A stretch of 45,446 nt of DNA from Pseudomonadota bacterium (GTDB lineage Bacteria; Pseudomonadota; Alphaproteobacteria; Acetobacterales; Acetobacteraceae), in contig JAJZFA010000004.1 of NCBI GenBank assembly GCA_021805565.1, positions 1 through 45,446 of the forward strand, in the 5' to 3' direction. The notes beneath the pieces are model-generated. The model ran no database searches and was not told the DNA's origin. It saw only the letters and a list, made by a program, of their open reading frames with translations. Shown piece by piece: positions 23,906-32,148 of the stretch. A program made the translations under genes and the position numbers. How positions within the stretch are numbered: position 1 is the first letter of the stretch; every line of letters starts with the position of its first letter.

Positions 23906-25078
23906 TTACCAGGCCGCGTCGAGCAGTGCCCGCACCGCGGCCGGGCCGTCGATCTTGCGCGGATTGGTATGCACCCAGCGGTCATGCATCGATGCGACCG
24001 CGATCCGATCCAGTTGCTCCGGTTTCACACCCGCGTCGCGCAGCGTGCCGGGCAGACCCAGGCCGGCGATCAGCGCCGCCACGGCATCGGCGGCCCCGCC
24101 AGCGCCCGGCCGCCCGAACGCGGCACTAATCCATTCCTGGCGATCCGCGTTGACGGCAAGGTTGAACCGCAACACATGCGGCAGCATCACGCAGGACGTG
24201 TAACCATGCGGCACATTCGCGGTTCCGCCCAGCACGTGCCCAATGCCGTGGCTGGCGCCCATCGGCACGCCGCTATGCGCGCCCAGGATAGCCATCCATG
24301 ATCCCAACTGGCAGTTCAGCCTTGCATCCAGATCGGCCGGATCGGCCTTCACCGCCGGTAATCCTGCGGTCAGCAGGCGCAGCGCGTGCAACGATGTGCC
24401 ATCCGAATAGGGCGTTGGTGCCACCGAACAAATCGTTTCCACCGCATGATCCACCGCCCGGATTCCGGTCGAAAGAAACAGCCACTCCGGCGTGTGGACC
24501 GTCACCTCGGGGTCCAGGATCACCGTCTGGGGCATCATCAGGGGGTGGCCGAAGCTTTCCTTCATATGCCGTTCGGTGTCGGTGCAGCCGGCGAATGGGG
24601 TGAATTCCCCAGCCGACAATGTCGTCGGAATATCGACCGAACGGATCGCGGGCGGGTTGACCGCCGGTCGCTCGGTTTTGCCGTCTGGCGCGACCCACGC
24701 CCGGAAGGCATCCAGCTGGCTGGGATGGGTCACGTCGTTGCCCAGGCACAGCCCGACCATCTTGGCCGCGTCGGTAACCGATCCGCCTCCGACGGTTAGA
24801 ATCAGGTCGGCCTTGGCTGCCCGCGCTTCATTCGCGGCCGCCACCACGTCGGCGCGCGGGGTATGGGCGCCGATCTTCGCGCACAGGCCGGCCATGCGAT
24901 TGCCCAGCACCCGGCGTACGGTGCCTGTCACCCCGGTTTCCCGGTGGAGCGTGCCGCTGGCCATCACATAGACCGCGCGGGCGTCCAGCCGAGCGATTTC
25001 CTCGGCCAGCGCCTCGGCGAATGGCAGACCGTATATGACCCGCTCCATCGGCGGGTAGCGGTGGATACCTTGGATCAT
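23906..25078 (-). CDS. Iron-containing alcohol dehydrogenase/maleylacetate reductase-like
   Basis: 390 residues of the group III (iron-type) alcohol dehydrogenase superfamily. The NAD(P)-binding part has TVGGGSVTDAAKMVGL; the metal-binding helical part has GIRAVDHAVETIC and MGASHGIGHVLGG followed by VPHGYTSCVMLPHV. The sequence IPTTLSAGEFTPFAGCTD lies between them. The closest style is maleylacetate reductase, which reduces maleylacetate to 3-oxoadipate in aromatic ring breakdown, but simple alcohol oxidation is possible. GGGAGA lies eight bases ahead of the ATG. It stands alone and is convergent with the BrxD-like cassette, only 12 bases apart. Confidence 0.88.
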   Translation of the reverse strand: MIQGIHRYPPMERVIYGLPFAEALAEEIARLDARAVYVMASGTLHRETGVTGTVRRVLGNRMAGLCAKIGAHTPRADVVAAANEARAAKADLILTVGGGSVTDAAKMVGLCLGNDVTHPSQLDAFRAWVAPDGKTERPAVNPPAIRSVDIPTTLSAGEFTPFAGCTDTERHMKESFGHPLMMPQTVILDPEVTVHTPEWLFLSTGIRAVDHAVETICSVAPTPYSDGTSLHALRLLTAGLPAVKADPADLDARLNCQLGSWMAILGAHSGVPMGASHGIGHVLGGTANVPHGYTSCVMLPHVLRFNLAVNADRQEWISAAFGRPGAGGAADAVAALIAGLGLPGTLRDAGVKPEQLDRIAVASMHDRWVHTNPRKIDGPAAVRALLDAAW

Positions 25079-25169
25079 GTTTGTCTCCCAGCCCGATTTT
25101 CTTTGCCAAAACGCCCGAATCGGGAGCAGACTACACCCGTCGTAGCAACAACTGAAAGGAGGTGATCCT

Positions 25170-25235
25170 GTGTCTCATTGTTCGGTGGCAACCCTCGCCA
25201 TGACCTGGATCGCCGGCGCGAAAACGCCGGCTTAG
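25170..25235 (+). CDS. 21-residue small open frame with an exceptionally strong ribosome site
   Basis: GTG at 25170 opens a 21-codon frame, MSHCSVATLAMTWIAGAKTPA, ending in TAG. The 14 bases at 25155-25168, AAAGGAGGTGATCC, are a full complement to the 3' end of 16S rRNA, with GGAGG seven bases before the start. The coding end forms a hairpin (CCGGCG...CGCCGG) and a terminator follows at 25274-25308. It could be a small protein, a leader peptide with no downstream gene, or a regulatory RNA that binds 30S subunits. It is divergent from the alcohol dehydrogenase. I cannot assign a family. Confidence 0.55.
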   Translation: MSHCSVATLAMTWIAGAKTPA

Positions 25236-25273
25236 ATTACTCCGGTCCGGCAACGGACAGTCACAACAATGCG

Positions 25274-25308
25274 AAGGCCCTGGGCTTATGTCCGGGGCCT
25301 TTGGCTTT
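25274..25308 (+). terminator. Terminator hairpin shared by the small gene and the convergent membrane-protein gene
   Basis: AAGGCCCTGGGC (25274-25285) pairs with GTCCGGGGCCTT (25290-25301), allowing G-U pairs, around the loop TTAT. It is followed by TGGCTTT on the plus strand. The loop also contains the minus-strand stop codon (TAA at 25288-25286) of the membrane-protein gene. It therefore closes two convergent transcripts in one site. Confidence 0.7.
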
Positions 25309-25870
25309 CGTGGCCCATCGCGCGCTTTTCCTCCACGCCGCGGTTGATACCCGCCAAAATCCACCCGAAAAACACCATCAGCGCGCCCGAACTGACCGCG
25401 TTCAGGGTAAACAGCGATGCGTAGGCCGATACCGAAAACCGGATGGGTGGGATATCCAGCCGCCCGCGCGTCAGCCACCATGCGGCCAGCGGCAAGGCGG
25501 TCATGATCAGCATGACGAACCGTTCCCGCCACGTGAAAAGGATGGCCGCCAGCATTCCGCACGGCAGATACAGGAGCTGAATACCGGCCGCCTCGCCGAG
25601 CATCATTGAGCAAAATGCGACGTTGGCGACCGAGAATACGATCATCGCCACCCGGCCCAGCAGGCTGGAGCGCCGGGCGATGGCGGGGACGGCAAAGAAG
25701 AGCAGGCCTGAGAACGCATCGGGAAGCCCGATCCAGGCGTCCGAACCGGCGATCCACCATAAGTACAACGGATAATAGGGCTGATTCCAGGCGAGAACCA
25801 TCGCGATGGTGTTATTCGCCGCGACGTGGGGATCGTCGCTCGCGGTGTAGGCGCGCAGCCATCGCAGCAT
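25286..25870 (-). CDS. Multi-pass membrane protein of unknown function
   Basis: 194 residues with about five hydrophobic helices: PLYLWWIAG near the start, SGLLFFAVPAIA, VAMIVFSVANVAFCSMMLG, LLYLPCGMLAAILF and SSGALMVFFGWILAG. It resembles the N-terminal membrane sensor halves that precede cyclase or kinase domains, but no catalytic domain follows. The start at 25870 (MLRWLRAYTASDD) was chosen on protein character; the frame continues upstream into the methyltransferase gene without meaning. It begins 64 bases after the CFA-like gene on the same strand, so it may be the last gene of the rpoE operon. Confidence 0.68.
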   Translation of the reverse strand: MLRWLRAYTASDDPHVAANNTIAMVLAWNQPYYPLYLWWIAGSDAWIGLPDAFSGLLFFAVPAIARRSSLLGRVAMIVFSVANVAFCSMMLGEAAGIQLLYLPCGMLAAILFTWRERFVMLIMTALPLAAWWLTRGRLDIPPIRFSVSAYASLFTLNAVSSGALMVFFGWILAGINRGVEEKRAMGHESQRPRT

Positions 25871-25934
25871 CGTGATACCTGTTCCTGGGGGGCATGGCCC
25901 GGATCGTGCCGGAGCAGTTATGCCGATACTGCCC

Positions 25935-26966
25935 TCAGCGCGCCAGCGGACGCAGCCGATAGTGGCTGACGCCCCATTCCGAACCGCCGACGTGGCCGAA
26001 CAGGCCGGCCGTCGCCAGGAAGAACAGGCGCCAGCGGCGTTTCCACAGGGCTGCCTCGGCGCCATAGACATCGCGCAATACCCGCGCCACCGCGTCTTCA
26101 TTGCGATCGAAATTCGCCAGCCAGTCGCGCGCGGTGCGGGCGTAGTGTTCGCCGCCCCACCGCCATTCGTCCTCCACCTCGAACACCTCCGCCACATGCC
26201 GGATCAGCCGATGGCTTGGCATGATCCCGCCGGTGAAGAAATGCTGGGCGATCCAGTCTTCCTTGTCCGCGACATCGAACAGGTATGGCGCGGAATGGTG
26301 GCTGAACACATGCATGAACAACCGTCCATCCGGCCGCAGCCAGCCGTACACACGGCGGAGAAGCGACTGCCAGTTGGTCATGTGTTCGAACATCTCCACC
26401 GAAACCACCCGGTCGAAGGTCGCGTCCGGGGAGAAATCGTTCATGTCGGCGGTAACCACAAGCAGGTTGTTCAAGCCGAGATCGGCGGCCCGCCCCTCGA
26501 TATAGATGCGCTGGCCGTGCGAATTGGATACGGCGGTGATGCGCGATGCTGGATAGCGTTCGGCCATCCACAGGCTGAGCGAACCCCATCCGCATCCCAG
26601 TTCCAGAATATCCTGGCCGTCGGTAAGGCCGGCATGTGCGGCGGTTTCCGCCAGGGCGTGCTCCTCGGCAATCGGCAGCGTGTCCTGGGGCGTGCGGTAC
26701 AGGCAGCATGAATATTTCCGCCGTGGCCCGAGAGCCAGGCCGAAGAAGTCCGAATTGACCTCGTAATGCTGTTCGTTTGCCGCATCGGGGCGGACGGCGA
26801 TCGGCTGCTGAGCCATCAGGCGGGCAAAATCGGCCTCCGACGGGCTGCCGTTGCGCGCCAGTTTGCGGCGGGTGCGGTCCACCAGGAACGATATCCCGGC
26901 GGATGTGACCGCATCCGGAAATGGGACACGCTCGATTACATTCGTGGCGACGGTGACGAAGCTCAT
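25935..26966 (-). CDS. SAM-dependent methyltransferase, CFA synthase/coclaurine N-methyltransferase-like
   Basis: 343 residues. The SAM loop is ILELGCGWGSLSLWMAERYP (residues 120-139), followed by VSVEMFEHMTNW and WIAQHFFTGGIMPS. The segment KYSCCLYRTPQDTLPIAEE is typical of the branch of the CFA-synthase superfamily that includes plant coclaurine N-methyltransferase, and the protein is shorter than true CFA synthases. It probably methylates phospholipid fatty acyl chains or furan rings. Its ATG overlaps the stop of the DUF1295 gene by four bases. As part of the ECF11 lipid operon it could be a UfaM or FufM equivalent in furan fatty acid synthesis; the exact role is inferred. Confidence 0.85.
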   Translation of the reverse strand: MSFVTVATNVIERVPFPDAVTSAGISFLVDRTRRKLARNGSPSEADFARLMAQQPIAVRPDAANEQHYEVNSDFFGLALGPRRKYSCCLYRTPQDTLPIAEEHALAETAAHAGLTDGQDILELGCGWGSLSLWMAERYPASRITAVSNSHGQRIYIEGRAADLGLNNLLVVTADMNDFSPDATFDRVVSVEMFEHMTNWQSLLRRVYGWLRPDGRLFMHVFSHHSAPYLFDVADKEDWIAQHFFTGGIMPSHRLIRHVAEVFEVEDEWRWGGEHYARTARDWLANFDRNEDAVARVLRDVYGAEAALWKRRWRLFFLATAGLFGHVGGSEWGVSHYRLRPLAR

Positions 26967-27757
26967 CGGCGGGATTCCTTTGGCGGCAGCGGGAAGAACG
27001 GGCTGACCCGGGCCTGATACGCGCGGAACGCATCGCCGCGCGATTTCAGCATCTGTTGTTCGAGCACGGGGACGCCAGAGACATGGACCAGCAGCCAGTA
27101 CATGAACGCCGGCCCGGACAGAGCCAGCCAGCCCCAGTACCAGCCGCCGGTCAGGTCGATGGCCAGCAGCGAATAGGCGACCCAGCCGAACCACTCGAAA
27201 AAGTAATTGGGGTGGCGGGACCAGCCCCAAAGCCCGGCATCGCAGACCCGCCCCCGGTTAGCCGGATTCTTTTTGAAGCGGCGAATTTGGTCGTCGGCCA
27301 GGCCTTCGCCAACGACGGCGACGATCAACACGGCGATGCCGGCGATATCCAGCAGGCGTGGGAACGGCGCGGGGTTATGCGCCGCCAGCATCATCGACAA
27401 ACCGAGGACGGCAGCGGCAGCGGCCTGGATTTGCAGGAACAGGAATAGTCGGATCTGAAAGCGCGGTCCCCATTCCTGGCGCAGCGCGGCATAACGGGCA
27501 TCTTCCGGCCCGTGCATCGAACGTTGGGCGATGTGCAGGCCCAGCCGCAGCGACCATGCGGCGATCAGCAGGGCAACCACGATCTGGCGGGTGGTGACCG
27601 GGCCGGGAACGAACGCCATGACCAGCCCGGAAATGCCCAGGCCAAACGACCAGACAACATCGACCCAGCTGGAATTTCCAGTCGTGCGTTGCAGCGCCCA
27701 GCCACCGGTCATGATGACCGATAGAAGGATGGCGGCCACACAGAAGGTCAGGATCAT
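26963..27757 (-). CDS. DUF1295 (steroid 5-alpha-reductase-like) membrane protein
   Basis: 264 residues with about seven membrane helices. The family signature GLWGWSRHPNYFFEWFGWVA lies in the C-terminal third, and the N-terminal SSWVDVVWSFGLGISGL is equally typical of DUF1295 (COG3752). It is an inner membrane protein thought to be an NADPH-dependent lipid reductase relative. A COG3752 protein is also part of the RpoE-ChrR regulon in Rhodobacter as I recall. It overlaps the esterase gene before it and the methyltransferase gene after it, each by four bases (ATGA), so the three are tightly coupled. Confidence 0.9.
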   Translation of the reverse strand: MILTFCVAAILLSVIMTGGWALQRTTGNSSWVDVVWSFGLGISGLVMAFVPGPVTTRQIVVALLIAAWSLRLGLHIAQRSMHGPEDARYAALRQEWGPRFQIRLFLFLQIQAAAAAVLGLSMMLAAHNPAPFPRLLDIAGIAVLIVAVVGEGLADDQIRRFKKNPANRGRVCDAGLWGWSRHPNYFFEWFGWVAYSLLAIDLTGGWYWGWLALSGPAFMYWLLVHVSGVPVLEQQMLKSRGDAFRAYQARVSPFFPLPPKESRR

Positions 27758-28653
27758 GGGATGGCTCCGGTCACCGGTCGCGCCGAAGCAGCCACCGCGG
27801 TTAAGGGTGGCACGTAGCGATCCAGGAATGCTGTTACGTCGGCCATGGATGGTGCCAGCCAATGCAGCACGCCGGCCATCGCACCGATGATCTTGGTGTG
27901 GTTGATGCCGGGATAAATCCGTTCTTCCACCACGCCCCCATCCTTGCGGATGGCATCCGCCAAAAGCACCGTATTGCGTGGCAGAACGGTGGTGTCGTCG
28001 CTTCCCGCCGCCAGGAACATCGGCGGCGCATTGCCCCTGGCAAAGGTAATCGGCTGGCTCAATCGCAAATCGCCCGCCGGGGAAAAGATCGCATCCAGTT
28101 CGGGGTCGTGCAGCGGCAGAAAGTCGTACGGGCCGGCCAAACCGGCCATGGCGGTTATATCGCGATCGGGGTCCAGACCGACCGCACCGAGCCACTGCTT
28201 ATCCAGCGTCAGCATGGCGACATTGTACGCGCCGGCGGAATGGCCCATCAGGAAAATCCGGCCTGGGTCGCCGCCGTAACTGGCGATATGCGCCCGCGTC
28301 CAGGCGACCGCCGCGGCATTGTCCTGCAGGAACGCCGGAAACCGGACCTGAGGATACAGCCGGTAATCCGGCACCACCGTCAGGAAGCCGCGCGCCGCCA
28401 GGGCCGCCGCGACAAAGCGGTATTCGGCCTTGTTGCCGTCTTTCCAGCCGCCGCCGTAAATAAACACGATAACCGGTGCCGGGGTTTGTCCCTTTGGCGC
28501 ATAGATATCCAGCGTGTGCCGGTCCCCCGGCTCATAACGGACATCGAATGTCTCGGTAATGCCGGACTTCGGCGATAGCGCATTCAGAATCGCAACGGGG
28601 GAACAAGCCTGTAGCATGCTCAGCATCGTTATACCCCAAACCCAGCGCGGCAT
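27754..28653 (-). CDS. Alpha/beta hydrolase (esterase/lipase family), probable lipoprotein
   Basis: 299 residues. A lipoprotein-type signal (WGITMLSMLQAC, Cys near residue 18) opens it, so it is probably anchored in the periplasm. The hydrolase core has VIVFIYGGGWKDGNK (oxyanion loop, Tyr in place of the usual His), FLMGHSAGAYNVAML (nucleophile Ser), AAGSDDTTVLP (acid) and INHTKIIG (catalytic His). It belongs to the carboxylesterase/BD-FAE-like group. The start at 28653 has GAGG six bases ahead; a longer frame to 28692 overlaps chrR. It lies seven bases after the chrR stop and overlaps DUF1295 by four bases. A role in lipid turnover within the stress operon is inferred. Confidence 0.85.
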   Translation of the reverse strand: MPRWVWGITMLSMLQACSPVAILNALSPKSGITETFDVRYEPGDRHTLDIYAPKGQTPAPVIVFIYGGGWKDGNKAEYRFVAAALAARGFLTVVPDYRLYPQVRFPAFLQDNAAAVAWTRAHIASYGGDPGRIFLMGHSAGAYNVAMLTLDKQWLGAVGLDPDRDITAMAGLAGPYDFLPLHDPELDAIFSPAGDLRLSQPITFARGNAPPMFLAAGSDDTTVLPRNTVLLADAIRKDGGVVEERIYPGINHTKIIGAMAGVLHWLAPSMADVTAFLDRYVPPLTAVAASARPVTGAIP

Positions 28654-28660
28654 GCGTACC

Positions 28661-29272
28661 TCAATAACCGATCGTGCGCTGCGCCAGCCCAAGCAATCCG
28701 CGCAGTTTCATGCCTTCCGACGCGATGACGCACAGGCATGGTTCCGTCCCGATAACCAAAGGCGGGCGATCGTGATCGACAACCGGTTCGGACAGGTCGC
28801 CGGGGCCGTATTCGCCGGAACCGTCGGCGAACCGGCCAGATAGAATACAGGTCAGTTCCAGCCCGGCATGGCCGTGCCGGGGCAGGGACCGATTCGGCTG
28901 CGCCAGCACCAGCCCGCCCCAGGCACCGTCCCCGGCGCGCATGGGCCGGTAGCGTGCGCCCAGTCCGATCGGCCACCAGCGCCCGAGAACCATGCGGTTG
29001 AGCGGTGCGGGAAGGTCTGGATTCAGGATTGGCGGTGGGGCTGGGGCGGGTTCGTCCACGCGGTCCAGCAATCGGCTCAGGGCGTCGCCTGACAGCGGAA
29101 CTGGCGTCAATTCGTCCAGCACGGCGCCACCGGTCGCTTCAAGCGTCGCGAGCGACCGCCGGCACACCGGACACCGCGCCAGATGCAGCGCCGCGACGGT
29201 TGACAGCGCGGACGGCAGCGAGCCGGCCGCATAGGCCGCCAATGTTGTTTCGCTGGGGTGGTGGCGGATCAT
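28661..29272 (-). CDS. chrR: ChrR-type zinc-binding anti-sigma factor
   Basis: 203 residues with two zinc modules like Rhodobacter ChrR. The N-terminal anti-sigma domain has His5, His30, Cys34 and Cys37 (HLARCPVC), matching H6, H31, C35 and C38 there as I recall. The C-terminal cupin domain has His133, His135, Glu139 (RHGHAGLE) and His167, spaced like its singlet-oxygen-sensing site. It holds the sigma factor inactive until singlet oxygen or organic hydroperoxide triggers release. The ATG overlaps the sigma-factor stop by four bases. Confidence 0.93.
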   Translation of the reverse strand: MIRHHPSETTLAAYAAGSLPSALSTVAALHLARCPVCRRSLATLEATGGAVLDELTPVPLSGDALSRLLDRVDEPAPAPPPILNPDLPAPLNRMVLGRWWPIGLGARYRPMRAGDGAWGGLVLAQPNRSLPRHGHAGLELTCILSGRFADGSGEYGPGDLSEPVVDHDRPPLVIGTEPCLCVIASEGMKLRGLLGLAQRTIGY

Positions 29273-29838
29273 CCGAGGTCTCCCAATACCGAGCGCAGCC
29301 GGCCGATGGCGAGGCGCAGGCGCGATTTCACGGTTCCTAGTGGAATGCCGAGTTCCTTTTCGATTTCGGCGTGAACCTTGTCCTCGAAAAACGCCTTGCG
29401 GATGACGTCGGCCTGCTCCGGCGGGAGCACGGCGAGGGCGGAACGGATCCGTATTTCCTGTTGCGACATCGCCAGCACGTGGTCGGCCTGCATCGGCGCG
29501 GCGGGCTCTTCCAACGGGTCCGGCATCAGGTCGCTCGGGTGACGTTCCCGCCGCAGCGAATCGATCCGCAGATTACGAGCGATGGTGAAAATCCAGGTGG
29601 ACGCACCGGCCCTGGCCGGATCGAACAGACGGGCCTTTTGCCAGACCGCCAGCATGGTTTCCTGCGCGAGTTCCTCGGCGGCCGTTGGACCGGAGCCGGC
29701 GCGGAGCATCCAGGCTTTCACGCGCGGGGCAAAATAGGCAAACAGGTCCGCGAATGCCGCTCGGTCGCGCCGAACGGCAATGGCCTCGATCAGGGCGGCG
29801 TGGTCGGGGCCGTCCGGCGCTTTGGCGGGTTGTGTCAT
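29269..29838 (-). CDS. rpoE: ECF11-type RNA polymerase sigma factor (RpoE of the RpoE-ChrR pair)
   Basis: 189 residues. Region 2 is visible as FAYFAPRVKAWMLRAGSG followed by AEELAQETMLAVWQKARLFD and STWIFTIARNLRIDSLRRE. Region 4 is LPPEQADVIRKAFFEDKVHA followed by GIPLGTVKSRLRLAIGRL. With ChrR immediately downstream it belongs to ECF group 11, which controls the response to singlet oxygen. The start at 29838 is the best by homology, although the GGAGG is only one base from the ATG. A promoter of its own type lies about 100 bases upstream, so it is autoregulated. It heads the minus-strand operon. Confidence 0.92.
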   Translation of the reverse strand: MTQPAKAPDGPDHAALIEAIAVRRDRAAFADLFAYFAPRVKAWMLRAGSGPTAAEELAQETMLAVWQKARLFDPARAGASTWIFTIARNLRIDSLRRERHPSDLMPDPLEEPAAPMQADHVLAMSQQEIRIRSALAVLPPEQADVIRKAFFEDKVHAEIEKELGIPLGTVKSRLRLAIGRLRSVLGDLG

Positions 29839-29945
29839 GCCTCCGGCGGATATACGGCGGCGAAACGGAAGCACCAGCCCCCATTCGTCCTGGGATTGGG
29901 GGGGGGACAATCGCGAGAGAGCGGGGGCTGATGCATTCACAATTC

Positions 29946-29975
29946 CTGTTACGCCGGGACGACGAAAATAGATCA
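29946..29975 (-). promoter_or_regulatory. Predicted ECF11 promoter of rpoE-chrR operon
   Basis: On the minus strand, TGATCT (29975-29970), 18 bases, then TAACAG (29951-29946), preceded by GGCG. The -35 element and spacing match the RpoE-ChrR promoter type TGATCC-N18-TA as I recall it for Rhodobacter. The predicted start lies about 100 bases before the rpoE ATG. Confidence 0.68.
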
Positions 29976-29988
29976 CCGCGATATCCGG

Positions 29989-30018
29989 TGATCCAGGCAC
30001 TTGCGCATGGCGTATCAC
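29989..30018 (+). promoter_or_regulatory. Predicted ECF11 promoter of the FAD oxidoreductase operon
   Basis: TGATCC (29989-29994), an 18-base spacer, then TATCAC (30013-30018), again preceded by GGCG. It is back-to-back with the rpoE promoter, with 13 bp between the two -35 elements. The start site would be about 40 bases before the ATG at 30068. Confidence 0.7.
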
Positions 30019-30067
30019 TCCCATGATTGTAACAGAAAACATCGGCAATCGGGATACACGGAATATC

Positions 30068-31384
30068 ATGACCGGCCAGAGGATGCGGATTGCGGTTGTC
30101 GGCAGCGGAATCGCCGGATTGTCGGCGGCCTGGCTGCTGAGCCGGCGGCATCGCGTCACGCTGTTTGAAAGCGCACCCCGCGCCGGCGGCCATAGCAACA
30201 CCGTGGATATCGGCGGCGTGCCGGTCGATACCGGGTTCATTGTGTATAACGAAGCGACATATCCGAACCTGACAGCGCTGTTCGCCCATTTGGGGGTTCG
30301 TACCAAAGCATCCGAAATGAGTTTCGCGGTGTCGCTGGACGACGGCGGGCTAGAATATGCCGGCACCGATCTTGGCGGGTTGTTTGCCCAGCGCCGCAAT
30401 GTGATGCGTCCGCGCTTCTGGTCGATGTTGCGCGATCTGTATCGCTTTTATCGCGAGGCGCCGGAACAGGCCAGGACCATGCCATCCGGCCTTACGCTTG
30501 GGGCTTTTCTCGACTCGCAGGGCTATGGTGCGGCGTTTCAGCGAGACCATCTGCTGCCGATGGCGGCGGCGATCTGGTCGGCCTCGGCGGACACATTACG
30601 GGATTATCCCGCGCTGCATTTCATCCGGTTCTGCGACAATCATGGGTTATTGAAATTTACCGGCCGGCCGGTCTGGCGCACGGTCGATGGCGGTAGCCGG
30701 GAATATGTGAAGAAACTTATGGCGAAAATCGGCGAGACCCGGCTGGGCCGTCCTGTCCGGTCGGTGCGGCGCCGGGCCGATTGCGTGGTGCTGGCCGACG
30801 ACACCGGTGCCGAGGAAGTTTTCGATCACGTTGTGTTTGGCTGTCACGCGGACCAGGCGCTTGGGTTGCTCGACCGGCCGTCGGCTGCCGAGGCAACGCT
30901 GCTCGGCCGCTTCGGATATACCAAAAACCGGGCGGTGGTGCACGGCGATGCCCGGTTGATGCCGAAACGGCGCCGGGTGTGGGCAAGCTGGAACTACCTC
31001 GGCGGCCGCAACGGCGGCGACGCGCTTCATGTGACCTACTGGATGAATCGCTTGCAAGGCCTGGCGGATGCGCCGCCGATTTTTCTGACGCTTAATCCGT
31101 CGGTGGAACCCGCGTCCGGTTCGGTGCTGCATGAGCAGGTGTATGACCATCCGCGATTCGATACGGACGCGATGCAGGCACAACAGCAGCTTTGGTCGTT
31201 GCAGGGCCGGCAGCGCACCTGGTTCTGCGGCGCCTATTTCGGCGCCGGGTTCCATGAGGACGGCCTGCAATCGGGCCTTGCGGTCGCCGAACAGCTTGGC
31301 GGTGTCCGCCGCCCGTGGACGGTGGCGAACGAAAGCGGCCGGATTATCGTAACGCCATCGGAAGCAACGGAGCTGGCCGCATGA
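30068..31384 (+). CDS. FAD-dependent amine-oxidase-like protein (UfaD/RSP_1091-like desaturase candidate)
   Basis: 438 residues. The FAD fold opens with RIAVVGSGIAGLSAAWLLS; ESAPRAGGHSNTVDIGG and VDTGFIVYNEATYPNL follow. This is the COG2907 group. In Rhodobacter a member next to rpoE-chrR (RSP_1091) is needed for the singlet-oxygen response and acts in furan fatty acid synthesis as a desaturase (UfaD), to my memory. The ATG at 30068 is preferred over 30023 because the earlier codon lies at the -10 promoter element; 30083 is also possible. The stop overlaps the DUF1365 start (ATGA). Confidence 0.86.
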   Translation: MTGQRMRIAVVGSGIAGLSAAWLLSRRHRVTLFESAPRAGGHSNTVDIGGVPVDTGFIVYNEATYPNLTALFAHLGVRTKASEMSFAVSLDDGGLEYAGTDLGGLFAQRRNVMRPRFWSMLRDLYRFYREAPEQARTMPSGLTLGAFLDSQGYGAAFQRDHLLPMAAAIWSASADTLRDYPALHFIRFCDNHGLLKFTGRPVWRTVDGGSREYVKKLMAKIGETRLGRPVRSVRRRADCVVLADDTGAEEVFDHVVFGCHADQALGLLDRPSAAEATLLGRFGYTKNRAVVHGDARLMPKRRRVWASWNYLGGRNGGDALHVTYWMNRLQGLADAPPIFLTLNPSVEPASGSVLHEQVYDHPRFDTDAMQAQQQLWSLQGRQRTWFCGAYFGAGFHEDGLQSGLAVAEQLGGVRRPWTVANESGRIIVTPSEATELAA

Positions 31385-32145
31385 CATCGGCGATTTATTC
31401 CGGTACAGTAATGCACCGGCGCTTCAAGCCGCTCGGTCACAACCTGAGTTACCGGCTGGCGCAAATGCTGTTCGATCTGGACGCGATGCCAGCGTTGCGG
31501 CTGTTTTCGCATAACCGTTTCAATCTGGTCAGCTTCCACGATCGCGATCATCTGGATGGGTCCGGGACCGATCTGCGCATTCAAATCGGACATTTGCTGA
31601 CCACGGCCGGGCTGGAACCCGATGGCGGCGCGATCCGCCTGCTGTGCATGCCGCGTATCCTGGGACACGCATTCAACCCGATCAGCGTGTTTTTCTGCTA
31701 CCGCCGCGATGGCAGCCTGCTGGCGTTGCTGTATGAGGTCAACAACACGTTTGGACAACGGCATTCCTATCTGATCCCGGTCGCGGATCGCGATGCGGCG
31801 ACAATCCGGCAGCGCTGCGACAAGGGGTTCTATGTCTCGCCGTTCATGCGGATGGACATGACGTATGCGTTCAACGTCGTTCCGCCCGGCGATACCGTTG
31901 CCGTCGTGGTTCATGGCGACGATGCGGATGGCCGGGTCATCACCGCGTCGTTTACCGGGCGGCGGCGGGAGGCATCGGACGCGGCGCTAACGGCCATGCT
32001 GCTGCGTTACGGATTGCTGAGCCTGAAAGTCATCGGCGCGATCCATTGGGAAGCCATCAAACTATGGTTGAAAGGGCTGCGCATTCAGCCCCGGCCAGCC
32101 CCGCCCGACCATCCCGTCACCATCGTTTCCATCCAACAGGGTTAA
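31381..32145 (+). CDS. DUF1365 protein
   Basis: 254 residues of DUF1365 (COG3496). Diagnostic stretches are AIYSGTVMHRRFKPLGHNLS, MPRILGHAFNPISVFFCYRR and VNNTFGQRHSYLIP. The family is always found beside FAD amine-oxidase-like and CFA-type genes, as here, but its chemistry is not well established. In Rhodobacter a DUF1365 gene (RSP_1090) lies in the RpoE regulon, and an oxygen-inserting role in furan fatty acid formation (UfaO) is possible for this family. It overlaps the FAD gene by four bases and ends three bases before the CFA-like gene. Confidence 0.9.
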   Translation: MTSAIYSGTVMHRRFKPLGHNLSYRLAQMLFDLDAMPALRLFSHNRFNLVSFHDRDHLDGSGTDLRIQIGHLLTTAGLEPDGGAIRLLCMPRILGHAFNPISVFFCYRRDGSLLALLYEVNNTFGQRHSYLIPVADRDAATIRQRCDKGFYVSPFMRMDMTYAFNVVPPGDTVAVVVHGDDADGRVITASFTGRRREASDAALTAMLLRYGLLSLKVIGAIHWEAIKLWLKGLRIQPRPAPPDHPVTIVSIQQG

Positions 32146-32148
32146 ATC

